Shown: positions 35,090 to 47,873, numbered from the stretch's first letter. The stretch: DNA of 64,000 nucleotides from Dermanyssus gallinae (GCA_003439945.1 QVRM01002008.1:28501-92500), one strand, 5' to 3'. The notes: generated by a model from the letters alone, not told the origin. Made by a program: numbers and translations.

Positions 35090-37763
35090 GGCTCTCTCTC
35101 ACTTCAACTCGAGACTAGATGCTGCATCGTGGCACAGATTAATGACCTTGCCGACACTTATGTTGCATATTCCAGAACGAAAAACGACAGCACATTATGC
35201 CAAATAATTAGGAAGAACATTACGGAATCCCGATGGAGAACGCTGGACAATCTTCCTAATGGACTGCACCACAGCCTCACACAGTCGCGCAAAGACCACC
35301 TTTCCGACGGTCAGATTGCTGCAAGGGCAGAACGCAAGTTAGCTGAAAGAGACATACGCTCCGCCGCACGCACTCTATATTCTACAGAATCCTTCGCATT
35401 GCCCGACGATCACACGACTCAGGAACTTAGAAGCAAGCATCTCTCCCCCGGCTCACGTCAGAGACCGCTTGATCAACTTTGAGCAACCTCCCTCGGAAGA
35501 ACCTTTCATCGTCCCGGCACAGTTCGTAGTTAATGCAGTTCGCTCATTCTCACTGGCCTCTGGACCTGGACTCGATGGATTACGTCCTCGACATCTGAGA
35601 GATAAGCTAGACAGCACGAAAAACTGCTAGCGGAACTGCGCTCTTTGACTAACTTGACCCTAAGTGGCAGGCTGCCAATTTTTGCCACCCAATCTTCAGT
35701 GGGGCAGATCTGACAGCCCTGAAGAAAAAAGACGGTTCCATTAGACCAATAGCGTGCGGCCTCACCTTACGTAGGCTGGTTGCCAAAGTAGCAATTTCCA
35801 TCAATAGGACGGCAATTGTGAAGGCGGTGACACCTCACCAGGTTGGCGTATCGGTAAAAGGCGGAGCCGAAGCTGCAGCACACGCAACTCGGGCTTTCAC
35901 GGAGGCAGAGGGGCCCCCACGGCTCCTGGTAAAACTAGATTTTCAAAACGCCTTCAACACGATTCGACGCGATGTCATCCTTAGTGAATTTAAAGCAAAA
36001 GTTCCACAAATGTTCCGCTTAGCGTGGCAGAGCTACGGCACGCCATCCTGAGGAGAGAGTGAGCCTCTTCTCTCAGCCAACGGAGTACAACAGGGAGACC
36101 CGATTGGACCCGCCTTATTTAGTTTAGGAATCTCAGGATTAGTATCCCGTACGAGAAGCCCACTAAATGTGTGGTATCTGGACGATGGTATACTAGGCGG
36201 CCCGGCAAACGTAGTGGCCTCCGACATACGCGAAGTGCTACAGTTTGCAGAAGAGGGAGGCTTAACTCTCAACGCCTCTAAATGCGAGGTCATAGCTGTA
36301 GGTGGAACCTCCCACGAACAGGAAGAGGCATGCAAAATCATTGCAGACGCCCTGCTCGGTACAAAGAGAATCGAGCTGCCTCACTTGGAAGTCTTAGGAG
36401 CGCCCGTTGGCTCTCGGAAGATCTCTAGAACAATCCAGGTTAAGAGAGACGCCCTTCGGTCTATAAAAACTCGGCTATTGGCGATACACTCACAGGCTAC
36501 ATTATGCCTATGGAGATACAGCTTAGAGTCACCTAGGATGAACTATATTCTACGCACTTCGCCCACAGGCCAAAACTGTGATAATTTGCAAGCATTTGAC
36601 GAGGTGACAAAGGAGACACTGAGCGAAGTTCTAAACGTAGCCCTTACTAACAGATCCTGGAAAAGGGCCACACTTCCACTCAGCAAAGGAGGGTTGGGAC
36701 TAAGGTCCGTAGCAGACCTTGCTTCATTGTGCTACGCTGCTTCTCTCATAGAGTTCTCAGGGCTCGCAGAGACGCTGTTAGAACCGCATGTTTGTTCTGT
36801 TCTCCGCGCAACGAGGGACGAAGCTGAGCTGGCAGCAAGACAATCGATAGGCCTCGGCTCCTGGGAACAACACCCTACGCAGCATATACTTGACGGCTAC
36901 AAGTGTCAAACGACCGCTCGCAAGATCTTAGATGACACCCAATATCCAAGAGAGAGAGCGGTATTTATAGCCGCCCGTGAGACCTTCAGCAGTGGCTTCC
37001 TAAGGGCACTTCCTTCACCGCAGCTAGGCACCATGCTGGAAAACAGCTCCTTCCGCATGGTGGCCGCCCTAAGAATAGGCGCTCCCATATGTGAGCCGTA
37101 CGAGTGCAAGGCATGTGAAAAAAAAACAGTGGATAAGGACGGACTGCACCCTTTAAGCTGCTCTAAGAGCCCTGGTAGAACTCTCAGACACGCGGAAATC
37201 AACGCAGTTTTAAACAAGGCTCTTCGTAGAGCCGGCATACCAAGCACCCTAGAGCCCAGGTTGGGCTTCGAAGACGACAAAAGACCCGACGGCGTCACCA
37301 TTCCGCCATGGTCTAAGGGCAAATGTCTAGTATGGGATGCCACGGTATCATGTACAGTGGCCCCGTCATACTTGATGCATAGCGCTACCCGGTCAGGGTG
37401 GGTTGCCGAACATGCTGAGATCGCAAAAAAGCGCAAATACTCTGACCTGGAGAAAAGATACCACTTCGTACCCGTCGCCATGGAAACGATGGGCCCAATC
37501 AGCAAAAACACAAGTATCTTCCTCAAAGACCTAGGTATCAAAATAAGTGCTAACACGGGTGACCAGCGCGAGGGTGAGTTTCTACGTCAGCAACTCTCGC
37601 TCGCAGTGTGTAGGGGAAACGCCGCCGCTGTCATCGGCTCCATGGATTGAGGAGCGGGGGTGAGCCTAGGCGGGTACACGTTTAGATCCCACAATTGTAG
37701 GGAAACACCGAAACATTGAATAAATAATAATAATATTAATAATAATTATCATCATCATCAGCG
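35090..37763 (+). mobile_element. WYLDDG retroelement copy B
   Basis: Nearly full coding region of a non-LTR-type retroelement that ends in (AAT)n and (ATC)n simple repeats (37719-37763) and abuts (CTT)n(AAT)n on the 5' side. Homologous to copies A, C, D and E in this window but clearly diverged from C (a different subfamily). No LTR or poly(A) is present. Confidence 0.8.
35129..37650 (+). pseudogene. RT with C-terminal CCHC and restriction-like nuclease motifs (copy B), frameshifted
   Basis: The plus strand encodes an upstream domain (35129-35482, Arg/Ala-rich with ARAERKLAERDIRSAARTL), an RT start (VVNAVRSFSLASGPGLDGLRP, next frame), motif A (LLVKLDFQNAFNTI, 35818-36051), a 1.48-kb open frame (36169-37650) beginning at motif C (WYLDDGILGG), then LTLNASKCEV. 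The C-terminal part holds a Cys/His cluster CKACEKKTVDKDGLHPLSC, then RPDGVTIPPWSKGKCLVWDATV, which resembles the PD...D core of restriction-like endonucleases in R2-group elements, and ends LRQQLSLAVCRGNAAAV. A stop at about 36049 and frame changes at 35480-35820 break the RT. Confidence 0.75.
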
Positions 37764-37919
37764 GCATCACTGAAACACTTGGAATGTCCGATCGCCACCA
37801 CAGTCGAGCAAGCAGCATCCAAAGTCTTTGGTAGACAGAGACTCGCTGCAAAATGCACAATTAAGTGCACTCTAAGTTTGTGCACTTTTGCTGGTCTGAC
37901 AGTTGCCGACTCGCCGATA
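37764..37919. other. No feature recognised
   Basis: Short unassigned spacer. Confidence 0.4.
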
Positions 37920-38900
37920 GTACCGCCATGACCGTTTTCGGCTTTAAGTGCTCCAAACTCGCGGGGCTTTGCGGAAAAAGAAATGTGGGAAACTTCAACT
38001 GCCTTTATTCGAACCCACGCTCGGCAGCTAAGCGAGCGCTTCGGATGTCATACGAATTCATAGCTTGATCTCATATGTTTATATCCCTACGTGAAATCTG
38101 GTTTAATGAATCGATTCGTGATAGGGAAACGTTCTCAATGTTTTTAGATTGGATATAGACCCACGAGAAGTGGCGGCGTTTCTGTTCTAGTCAGAGACAG
38201 CGTTTGTGCAATAGAAGTTATGTTCGATGCCCCGAAACACATATTGCACTTGATATCCTGACAGCACGAACCAAACTTCGTTTCGTTTACTGTTCTGTAT
38301 CAAATTCTGGAAGCTCTGCTGCCCTAGAGAAGATACCGCCTGTTTTCTACACGAAGGTCGCCCTTTTCCTCTCTGAGGCATTTGAACTGGTTTCTATATT
38401 GATGGTATTGTTTCCGATATGTTTAAGCAATGTATTGTAGCCCGTTTTTACAAGAAGCGAAGGAAACAGACGTAATAACTTGCAGACCTGTATCACAATG
38501 CTCCATTGCATGTTGCATCTTAGAGAACTTACTTGTGGCGCACAGATATATATATATATATATACACACAAAGGAGTTGTACTGTACAAAACAAGATATC
38601 CGCTTAACACAACACTGAAGAACGCTTTTGATCGCGTCGATCATAAATTGCTACTTATGAAAATAAAACATATTGTTATGCATGCTTTCACAGTATGGAG
38701 TTTCTCTTATATCTCGTAGAATTATATGGTATTTTCGCGTGAGGCTGGATTGTGATCTCAATCACTCGGTCCGCGCACCTCAGAGGTACTTCAACGTGGC
38801 TATGTATCTCCTTGATATAGGCAATGTTTGTACTTGATGCTGGTCTATATAGACCGTCTAATGTGCATTTTCTTAAATACTCAATTCGTCTCAAATTCTA
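37920..38900 (+). mobile_element. CR1-like non-LTR relic (EN and RT fragments)
   Basis: Plus-strand fragments: an endonuclease-like THIALDILTARTKLRFV segment near 38230-38290, CRPVSQCSIACCILENLL near 38484-38535 (RT YRPVS block) and NAFDRVDHKLL near 38620-38650 (motif A). A short TA run near 38545-38565 interrupts it. Strongly decayed and internally deleted. Confidence 0.55.
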
Positions 38901-40529
38901 CTGCCAAATTGCAAAAAGCAAGATGATAGCGTACAGTCGCATTGTATTAAGAGGCTTGCTGAAGACGTTCCTTAAACCGCGAAAACAATAGTGCTCCAAA
39001 AAATCTCATTACTAGTATTAAGTCAGAACGTGCAATTGTTATTTCGTAGTAGCAACGACCGAATCAAGTACACAACTTCTCTGACGTTAGACCAACCAAC
39101 GGGTAAATATCGTATCAGCAGCGAGTCGTTGTAGTTTTTCCTGGCTGGAATCCGTGTGACTATATATATGGCGTCTCATCAAATCGTGGTTTGTGCACAG
39201 TGGTTTGCCAAGCGGTTTCTCTGTGTGCGAATCCTGAGTTTGTTGTAATATCTGAGGGTACAGATGCTGAGACGGCTGAAGACGTGTGCTGCGGACGCGA
39301 TTGCCTTGTTGGTTCAATGCAAGCGGAACGTAAATTGAAGAGTGTTTTTTGATGAGCTAAGGGCGTTGAGTGCATCTCGCTGATTATTGGTTGTGACTGA
39401 CTGGTTATGATTCAGAATGAGTTGTGAATGACTTTAAAATGAGTCCAGTGATTCGCCTTTGCACATCATACATTTTGCATTTGGTTATGTGTGTGTGTGT
39501 GTGTATTTGCCGTATTGTAGGCTGTTTCACGCTTCGGGTTAATCTTTCGAAGCAATCACGGTGATATCCTCCGCCGTCCTCTTCTTTCATTTGTCTGCTG
39601 CGCCTATTGGCAGTTGCATTCGTTTTGTTTGCGCCGTCAATTTTAAATGATGTTTTATCTACTTGTCTGCGAGAAGGCTGGAAAGGGTTGAGTAGTTCGA
39701 GAAATTTGTCAGCTGTTTTATTCGTATGAAAACTATGATGACCAAAGTCTGGGTTATTACGAAAAGTTTCGTCAGCATAACACCTACGTCGTTACCTACA
39801 CACAATTCGTGCCATATTTTTCTGGCATCTCCTCACATGTGTATGACAAAGTAAGAATTAGTTTACGTTGTATTTTACGACCAGCTGCGCGTTCCCTTAT
39901 TCCAACTGTCAGCCATGTGTTCTTGCGGTCTCCGTTCCGCTATCATCGCTTGCTTGCGGATTTGTTGACCATTGCCTCTTGCACTACGAGCGTAGGTATA
40001 AGGCTACGCGTTTCGTGGAGAATAATACGTCATAATAATTATAGATGAAAACCTCCCTCTGTTTCACACAAACACTTAATAAAACAAAATCACACGGTGT
40101 AGCTCCTAAATAAAGTTATTAGCTTTAGTTAGAAGAGTTGTCAAACGTTAAGGACAAGGAACCTGAATCCGGTAAATAGGTACTAACGGCCGAGTGTTGA
40201 CAAATTTAACTGACTGCTTTGTTGTGGTAAGCAAACACGCGACTTGGATGCTGTTGATGTCGTCGAGAAAATTGACTGCTGATTCTTCTGTTTAATGTGA
40301 TTATTGCATAGAAACGATATCGATGTGCTCGCTACAAAATAAATTGGAACACGTCATGCAATACGTTTTTATGTTAGAAATACCAATTGGCACACGCAAC
40401 GTTTACGAACGGTGCATTGTTGAATAGCATTAGCTTATTGGTCGGCGCCAGCCTAGGGTATGATCATCTGTATGATTAAGGCCACCATATTAAAAATGAT
40501 GTTTGCGGGTGGGTAAAGGTTGATCATCA
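38901..40529. other. 1.6 kb without a recognisable feature except a (GT)n run
   Basis: A GT run lies near 39488-39504. Otherwise only short random frames. Confidence 0.5.
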
Positions 40530-40690
40530 TCATTATTAAGACGTAGGATATTGTGATCGCTGATAAACGGCGAGCGTGCTACTGTGAATATATTTAATAC
40601 GCCATTGACCTTTGGTCAACAGAAGGTCAAAAGGCAAAAATAGGATGGACTAAGGGACATTATTGAGAAAGCAAAGTAGCCCAAAGCCAG
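40530..40690 (-). pseudogene. Possible CR1/L2-like endonuclease scrap
   Basis: Minus strand reads FDLLLTKGQW and, in a nearby frame, SPFISDHNILRL, the order of the LDLLLT and SDH motifs of APE-type LINE endonucleases. Very short and frameshifted, so tentative. Confidence 0.3.
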
Positions 40691-40889
40691 TATTTTGTTT
40701 AGACATATGTATACCCTTTATACGACATGTCTTAGTACTGGCTAGAAAAAGTTGGGTTTTCTTCCGAACACGCCAAAATCCTCAGTTTCTGTATTGAGCA
40801 ACTTGTTCTCTTGCAATCACACATTTTGTGAAATAAATATCTAGCCAGTCGCATCGGTATAACAAAAATGTATCTGTCACTTCTAGAAC

Positions 40890-41000
40890 TAAAAGTGTTA
40901 TTAAGGGTTTTGCTTACTGTCATTCCCAAACAAGACATTTCCGCTCCTCATTCAGGTGGAAAATGCTTATATTGAAGACATAAATCTATCAGCTTACCAA

Positions 41001-41036
<36 letters not shown>

Positions 41037-41105
41037 TTATACTCGAAAAGTCAAGAAAAGTATCCGGTCTTACAATAAAAAATTATAAGACCAGATATTC
41101 TTACC

Positions 41106-41150
<45 letters not shown>
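40890..41150. repeat. Repeat X 3'-end match plus two (TA)n tracts
   Basis: CATTCCCAAACAAGACATTT near 40921 matches the 3' end of repeat X. TA tracts occupy 41004-41031 and 41109-41150. Confidence 0.5.
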
Positions 41151-41152
<2 letters not shown>

Positions 41153-41892
41153 AAGAGGCAAAATATACACTTGAAAGCATGCGCTATATATAATAAGGTT
41201 GCAACAGGGAAAAAATAAATTGTAGCAGATAGCAGCAAAGCGAAAGGAGGGCTGTCTGTGGTTGGAGTGCACAGCGTGCGTCGTTTCTAATCTGTAATAG
41301 GACGACACACAGCTATTACGCTTCGGCAGCCTTGCGTACACTTCAGCTACTGCTACCGATACCGTATGAAATAGATGGTTGCAAATAGTTCAATATTTCT
41401 CTCTACGTCAGACATTCGGTTCTTGGGCCTACCGCCGTTCTGGCTCTTCGTTCGTCGTCCGTCGTCTGGAAGACACGGAGGTAAAGGGGTTCGGCAAAGG
41501 CACTGCTTTTGAATAGTTGCCGCCACTCGTCTCTGAGGGCCACGAGAACGCGAGCCGAAAAGCGACCGTCGACAGGTCGGTCTGGATCATAGATCGAACT
41601 TGTCACGGGCAGGCAGGCTTGTCCCACTGCGGATACGTTCAGCAAGCTGATCATGATTGATGACGAACGCTCGCACCTTGCTTTCAAACATCGCCCGCTG
41701 CCGTAAGCCTATCTTTATATATATATATATATGCATATGTGACATGACAGCATACAATGGACAACTGCACGATGGTATCGAAGGAAAGACGAATGAATGC
41801 ATAATGGTCTTTGGATACGTTTGCGACGTTGGCTTGTATAACGAGACTATAATCGAAACTAATAGTGTGACGCATGCGGTTGGAACATACGT
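41151..41892. other. No feature recognised apart from a short (TA)n
   Basis: TA run at 41715-41732. Open frames at 41403-41687 (minus) are not recognisable. Confidence 0.4.
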
Positions 41893-42019
<127 letters not shown>

Positions 42020-44478
42020 GTGCAGGCCTGGACAACGACGACGCTGCCTGGCTTGGGCTGTTCTCGTTCGCCCCAGTCGTGTTGAGGTTACCTGTAGGCC
42101 GCAGGGATACACGCTCCCTGACAGTTATCATCAGGAAGAACCTGGTGGAATTTCAACGTGGAGTCCGGCTGACTCACTTGGTTTCCTTGTCTGGTGCAGA
42201 CGAGTCAGGCCTTCTTCCACCTCGGCTGAGGATGTGCGCTACGCGGTGGGTTCATTTTCAAAGAGCTCGAGTGCCGGCCTAGATTTCATTCGGCCCCGTC
42301 TGCTGCAAGGCCTTCTTTCACCGAGTCTTGGCAGCTTGTCCGAGAGACTTGGCAAAGCGCTGGCAAGCTGATTGACGTATTGCGCTGGGGAGCCCCACAT
42401 CCTGGGTGGCGTCCTCTCATTTTTGGGGCAAGGCTGTTCGCACTGAAGAAGAATGACGGCTCATATAGACCCATCGCCTGTTCATCGGTGATACGCAGGG
42501 TCGCGGCGAAACTGGCAGTGAGGGACTCCAGAGATGTCATCTGCTGGGTTATAAGGCGTCACCAGTTGGGTTTCTCTACCAAGCGGGGTGCAAAAATAAT
42601 GGTCCACGCTACCAGGGCATTCATCGACTCTCGGCAGGAGTCCTCCGTACTAGTCAAACTGGATTTTAAAAACGCGTTCAACACCGTGAAGAGAGATCAC
42701 TTGCTAAAAACAGTTGCAGAAGAAACTCCCGCCATCTACCATCAAGTCAAACTGGCCTACGGTGATTCATCACACCTGATCTTACCCTCGGCATTGCTTA
42801 CCTCGGCAGTGGGTGTCCAGCAGGGAGATCCCCTCGCTCCCCCTTTGTTCTGCCTTGCCGTGAAAGATCTGGTCAACTCTCTCGAAAGTCCACTTAACCT
42901 GTGGTATTTGGACGATGGTATCATAGGAGGTAGCGCCAGTACAGTATGTGAGGACATAAAGAAAATACTAAGCTTCGCTACGTGCAGCGGCCTAAAACTG
43001 AACCCGACCAAGTGTGAGGTCCATATAAAAGAAATGGGCGCAAATGACACCCCTGTCATCCTGGATTTACTTCCGGGGTGCCGTGTAGTTGGCGACGACC
43101 TAGACCTTCTTGGGGTGCCTTTATCCTCCGACAACCTCACCTCGACGATAGAGCGATGGAGAGAAAAACTCCAGGTCGGTCTCAACCGCCTCCCTCAACT
43201 TGGCGCTCATAGGGGATTGTACCTTTTACGTTCGTGTTTCTCCGCTTCGAATCTGAACTACCTGTTCAGAGGTGTCAACTGTATAGCCTTTTCATCTCAC
43301 TTGGAAGAACTAAATATGAAGCAAGGCGACGCGTTGGAATTTCTACTTAACCTGCGGCTACGGGGCGACCCCTTAACCCAAGCATCACTACCGGTCGCAA
43401 GAGGCGGGTTGGGACTCCCCGAGGCAGTTTCCCTTTCAGTTGCGGCGCATATTGCCTCCCTGCATTCAGCGATCAGTGACATCGAGGCCATCCTAGACCC
43501 CCAGGCTGTGGTGCATTTCCGATCTACGTTGGAAAAGACCCAAGGTGAAGCCATCGCATTCTGCGGGGCTCTCCCGGAGACCCCTTCTCTTCAGTCTGCG
43601 TGGTCAAATTTGACACACGACCATCGATGGAGCGACCTGTGGAGCCGAGCAACTTCCGACGCGGACAAAGCGAGGTTACAAGCCGTCTCCTCGCCGGGTG
43701 CAAGCGTATGGCTACACGCCCTCCCGAGTCCTCAACTGGGTACCCTTTTAGACGATGAGTCTACACGAATATTAGTCGGTTTGAGAGTGGGAGCAGAACT
43801 GGTTTCCCCCCATCGCTGTGGTTGTGGTGACGAAGTCGACTCCCAAGGCCACCACGGTCTTTCTTGCGCCCAGAGTTCAGGCAGGATCGCACGCCACTCG
43901 GCCCTGAACGAGACGTTCTGCAGAGGATTACGGTTGGCAGGCTACCCATGTGTGCTGGAGCCCCCCGGCTTAGTCAGAGATGACGGAAAAAGGCCTGACG
44001 GAATGACTCTGACCCCATTCGATCGGGGCCAGATGCTGGTGTGGGACGCGACTGTTACCGACTCTTTAGCCCCTTCAATGGTCGGTACAGGCGCAGCCCG
44101 CCCTGGGCAAGCGGTTGCCTTAGCGGAAACAGCCAAGTGCAGGAAGTACTCAAGCCTGGAGTATCCCCACTTGTTCTCACCTCTAGCTTTTGAGACGTTG
44201 GGGGGACCAGGGTTGCTTACCAAAAAATTACTCAGAGACGTCGGGAGAAGATTGGTGGTTGCTACAGGAGACAAAAGAGCGGGGGAGTACTTACTGCAGC
44301 GCTTGTCGTTAGACGTTCAGAGGGGGAACGCCGCGTCGGTGAGAGGAACTTTGGCCAGGTGGACCAGCCCCATCTTGGACCTAGAGCCTTGAGTCGTTAG
44401 TTTTCAGTGCGTTATGTGACACATTGTGATAACAGACATTATGGTTAAATAAATTTGCCGGCGGGCTATGTCGGTCCA
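42020..44478 (+). mobile_element. WYLDDG retroelement copy C (best preserved)
   Basis: Starts directly after a (TA)n array and ends in a long (TAA)n tail. The coding region is open for 670 codons with one frame change near 42370 at the RT N-terminus. The 3' part is nearly identical to copy E at 61577-62850, including the 3' UTR up to GGCGGGCTATGTCGGTCCAATA, so the subfamily was active recently. Confidence 0.85.
42380..44392 (+). CDS. Reverse transcriptase with C-terminal zinc cluster and restriction-like nuclease motif (copy C)
   Basis: A 670-codon plus-strand frame. The RT begins in another frame upstream (VRYAVGSFSKSSSAGLDFIRP, before 42370) and joins at GARLFALKKNDGSYRPIA. Residues 91-103 hold motif A (LVKLDFKNAFNTV, Asp95); GVQQGDPLAPPLF follows; motif C is WYLDDG at 175-180. 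After a long connector, a Cys/His motif CGCGDEVDSQGHHGLSC spans 480-496 (C-x1-C-x8-H-x4-C), then KRPDG (Asp540) and LVWDATV (Asp556). That order, zinc motif then PD and D, is the established hallmark of restriction-like-endonuclease LINEs such as R2 and R4. The YLDD active site with following Gly differs from the usual FADD of LINE RTs. No N-terminal endonuclease was seen. The true start is upstream, so the ATG at 42380 is unlikely to be native. Confidence 0.75.
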   Translation: MRWGAPHPGWRPLIFGARLFALKKNDGSYRPIACSSVIRRVAAKLAVRDSRDVICWVIRRHQLGFSTKRGAKIMVHATRAFIDSRQESSVLVKLDFKNAFNTVKRDHLLKTVAEETPAIYHQVKLAYGDSSHLILPSALLTSAVGVQQGDPLAPPLFCLAVKDLVNSLESPLNLWYLDDGIIGGSASTVCEDIKKILSFATCSGLKLNPTKCEVHIKEMGANDTPVILDLLPGCRVVGDDLDLLGVPLSSDNLTSTIERWREKLQVGLNRLPQLGAHRGLYLLRSCFSASNLNYLFRGVNCIAFSSHLEELNMKQGDALEFLLNLRLRGDPLTQASLPVARGGLGLPEAVSLSVAAHIASLHSAISDIEAILDPQAVVHFRSTLEKTQGEAIAFCGALPETPSLQSAWSNLTHDHRWSDLWSRATSDADKARLQAVSSPGASVWLHALPSPQLGTLLDDESTRILVGLRVGAELVSPHRCGCGDEVDSQGHHGLSCAQSSGRIARHSALNETFCRGLRLAGYPCVLEPPGLVRDDGKRPDGMTLTPFDRGQMLVWDATVTDSLAPSMVGTGAARPGQAVALAETAKCRKYSSLEYPHLFSPLAFETLGGPGLLTKKLLRDVGRRLVVATGDKRAGEYLLQRLSLDVQRGNAASVRGTLARWTSPILDLEP

Positions 44479-44677
<199 letters not shown>

Positions 44678-44861
44678 GACAAGAGGGCGGGCGAGTATTT
44701 ACTGCAACGTCTGTCATTAGATGTTCAGAGGGGGAATGCCGCTTCGGTGAGAGGTACCATGGCTAGGTGGACCAGCCCAGGCCTGGACGTAGTGCCTTGA
44801 GTTATGCCCCAGCGGGCTGTGCACACGTTCTTACATCACAAATGTATATTTTGCTACACTT
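44678..44861 (+). mobile_element. WYLDDG retroelement copy D (3' stub between two (TAA)n arrays)
   Basis: The frame reads the last codons of the family (GEYLLQRLSLDVQRGNAAS equivalent) to the TGA, followed by a different 3' UTR (GTTATGCCCCAGCGGGCTGTG) and then (AAT)n. It begins abruptly at the end of copy C's (TAA)n. It is more diverged from C and E than those are from each other. Confidence 0.85.
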
Positions 44862-45451
<590 letters not shown>

Positions 45452-45900
45452 AAAAGCGCTTAGTTACTTGGCAACTACGTAAGGCAGCACCATCACTTCG
45501 GTACGAAAATGGTGAACATTAAATTTGCTCTCGCCTGAGAGTAGTCTTTGAATGTACAATGTTTTGGTCGTAATGGAATGTTTTACGATTTTGCACGTAG
45601 AAGCGTTAACGTAAGACATACCAATATATCGACATTTTTACTACTTTCTTATTTAATCTGGCTATTTGCTTTTTGCTACGCAAGCTAACAACGTGTCCTA
45701 TCTATTGCGCATTTTACACCCCGAACACACCGGTATGATCGGTTCCTTCATTCGTTGGTTGGTTCTCCCGCAAACGTAGATTTTGCACAACTCTGTAGGA
45801 GCAAAGAGAATACCAGAATAACTACTTTTCTAAATTTCATTCTCTCTCTCTCTCTCCTAAACAAGACGTTTCCGCCCCCTCCTTCCATTGGGAAAAAGAT
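45452..45900 (+). repeat. Dispersed repeat X, copy 2
   Basis: Second copy of the repeat at 5650-6050 in the same orientation, with a (CT)n expansion near 45840-45857 where copy 1 has ATCCTCACTC. Confidence 0.65.
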
Positions 45901-46205
45901 ATTTTCTTGCCGAGTTCTCCGTTGTTGTTGGTGTTGGCGTTGTTGTTGTTGCTGTCGTCGTCGGTACGCGGCGAAACGTCGATACAACTGACTCTGTGCC
46001 AGTTGAAACCAAGCCGCCGACGACGAGTGCGTCGTGCGTTAGTCGCACGTAGATACATACATACGCAGTGTGTAGCAGCTGTGACATACGTTCGAATGAC
46101 CGCGAAAGTTCCCCTTCATTCATTCGACTGAAATGCACTATCGTATTATCGATGTCGTCATTGGTTGTTGTCGGGGGTTGGCGTCGTGGTTGTTGTTAAC
46201 GTTGC
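45901..46205. other. Trinucleotide-rich, CpG-rich block
   Basis: GTT/GTC-rich triplets with overlapping open frames on both strands. No domain recognised. Confidence 0.35.
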
Positions 46206-47330
46206 ACACTTGTAGTTCATTTAGAACGTGTATATAAAGTGCGTCGCAAAAAGCATTAGCAACTCACGTTTTTTGGTGACAATTTCGGCTTGATTCATTT
46301 GATTTATGAATAGCTTGCATTCATTGAACGGCTTGCTTTAAGAACGGCATACCACTCTGCATAACCATAACGAGTATGGTGGTGATTTCGTTGCAATCTC
46401 ACAATCAGTTCATACCAAAAAACAACGTGTGAAAGAACAGTGTTGCAATATATTAGCAACAATAACCTCTTGTTTGTAAAGGATTCGTCGATACTATAGC
46501 TGATATTTGATCCCGGGGATTAAATGTCTTGTTCCCGGGATTCCCGGGAATATTGTCTAGCTTAATCAGTCGTTGTATAGCTGCAAAATATTCTACAGCT
46601 CAATCGTTGTCCCGAACTAACGACAAAGCTTATGTTTAAACGATGGGTCGTACAAAGGATCTCTTGGATAACGAAAATACAATAATTGAGGCATATGCTG
46701 AGCTGAATGACAAAATGTCTTCTTCCAGGATCAGGGCCACTTTGGGAGTGTCAGCGCATGGAGCCACAGTATACCTAGTGATAAGTTCTGACAAAAACGT
46801 GCGATACGCGAAAAGAAAGCTTATGCCGCGACTGCAACCGAAGCATATTATCGCACGGCGTAAATCTTTGCATAGATACCAAACCTGGGATAACGAGTGG
46901 AAAAACATAGTCTTCTCGGATGAACAGAAATTTAATCTCGATGGCCCTGACGGCTGTCAGTACTATTGGCATGATTTACGGAAGGAACCTAAAGGGTTCT
47001 CGAAACGTGTAACCGGTGGTGGTTCCGTGAAATATTGGGGCTCGTTGGGATATAATGGGAAGTCTGATCTAGTCGCGATTGTGGGCCGAAACAATTCCGA
47101 CAAGTACCAGCGTATCGTCGGTTTCCAGTTAAAGCTAATTTCAGAAGAATTGGGGGACCTGACGCAGTTTTTCAACAAGATAACGCCACGTTTCATGCCT
47201 CGGCTAGCACTATAGTCTTTTTTCAAGAACACGGGGTGCTGAGGATTTTACAAGTGTTGCTGGAGTTAGTGGCTGGCGCAGTACGCGCTGTATTATCTTA
47301 GTATTAGGGTTTTACTGATATAACCATTTC
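46206..47330 (+). mobile_element. Tc1-like transposon copy of a different subfamily, truncated
   Basis: Carries a plus-strand Tc1-type transposase whose C-terminal part is missing. The left side contains GTGCGTCGCAAAAAGCATTAGCAAC near 46220, which may be the terminal repeat, but no matching right end was found. Boundaries are approximate. Confidence 0.6.
46643..47260 (+). pseudogene. Tc1-like transposase pseudogene, C-terminus lost
   Basis: A 190-codon frame from the ATG at 46643 (MGRTKDLLDNENTII) shows an N-terminal helix region with internal deletion, then NIVFSDEQKFNLDGPDG with the first catalytic Asp, YYWHDLRKE and GGSVKYWGSLGYNGKSDL. The second-Asp block is readable only in another frame near 47167-47200 (FQQDNATFHA-like). 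The final IENLW block is absent. About 60 percent of the expected protein is present. Confidence 0.75.
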
Positions 47331-47587
47331 CACGAGTTGAGATTCCTCCCCCTGTACTCCATTTATACATTTTCCCCGCTCGGCGTGTGCTGCTTGCTGT
47401 GGGCGTCTCCTGCCGTCGGCTGCCGGCCTCCCGTACTCACTCCAGTTCGTTCTTCAGCCTCATTACGTCTTCCACCAGGTTCATCCCCTGTTTCAATTTC
47501 TTCTTGTTTTCTGTTCGAGCATGGCGAGCAAGTGCTTGGCAGAGGAAGACGGTGTGAGTGACATCGTCGACCTCGCCAGTGCAATAT

Positions 47588-47873
47588 TGTAGTGTCCACC
47601 ACCCGCATGACCGGCCGGCGACCGTTACGAGTTCACCATTCTCGCTTTCAAGTAACAGACGTACTCTGTCTGGCTCGTACCAACGACTACTAACTCATTT
47701 ATTTGTATGGCTCCTATTATATTACAGATTTGCCCGCGCATTTTGTTACTTCCCGCGTCTTCGCTACTGGGGCAGCATCTTCTACTTGGCGCCATGTCTT
47801 TAGTTTGCTTCGGCATCGCCGCCAACCGACGCTGTCTATGACCGCGCTGCTTAACGGATTCTGGTATCCTACA
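47588..47873 (-). repeat. Solo LTR of the Gypsy-type element
   Basis: 286 bases homologous to the LTRs at 57498-57784 and 58952-59242, beginning TGTAGTGTCCACCA and ending ATCCTACA on the plus strand. No internal sequence is attached. It interrupts the R1-like zinc motif, and the coding sense rejoins across it (ITY then CTGE) after removing about five bases. Confidence 0.85.

Noticed and set aside
37300..37556. Minus-strand ORF 36906-37556 as a gene
   Set aside because: Shadow of the copy B coding frame.
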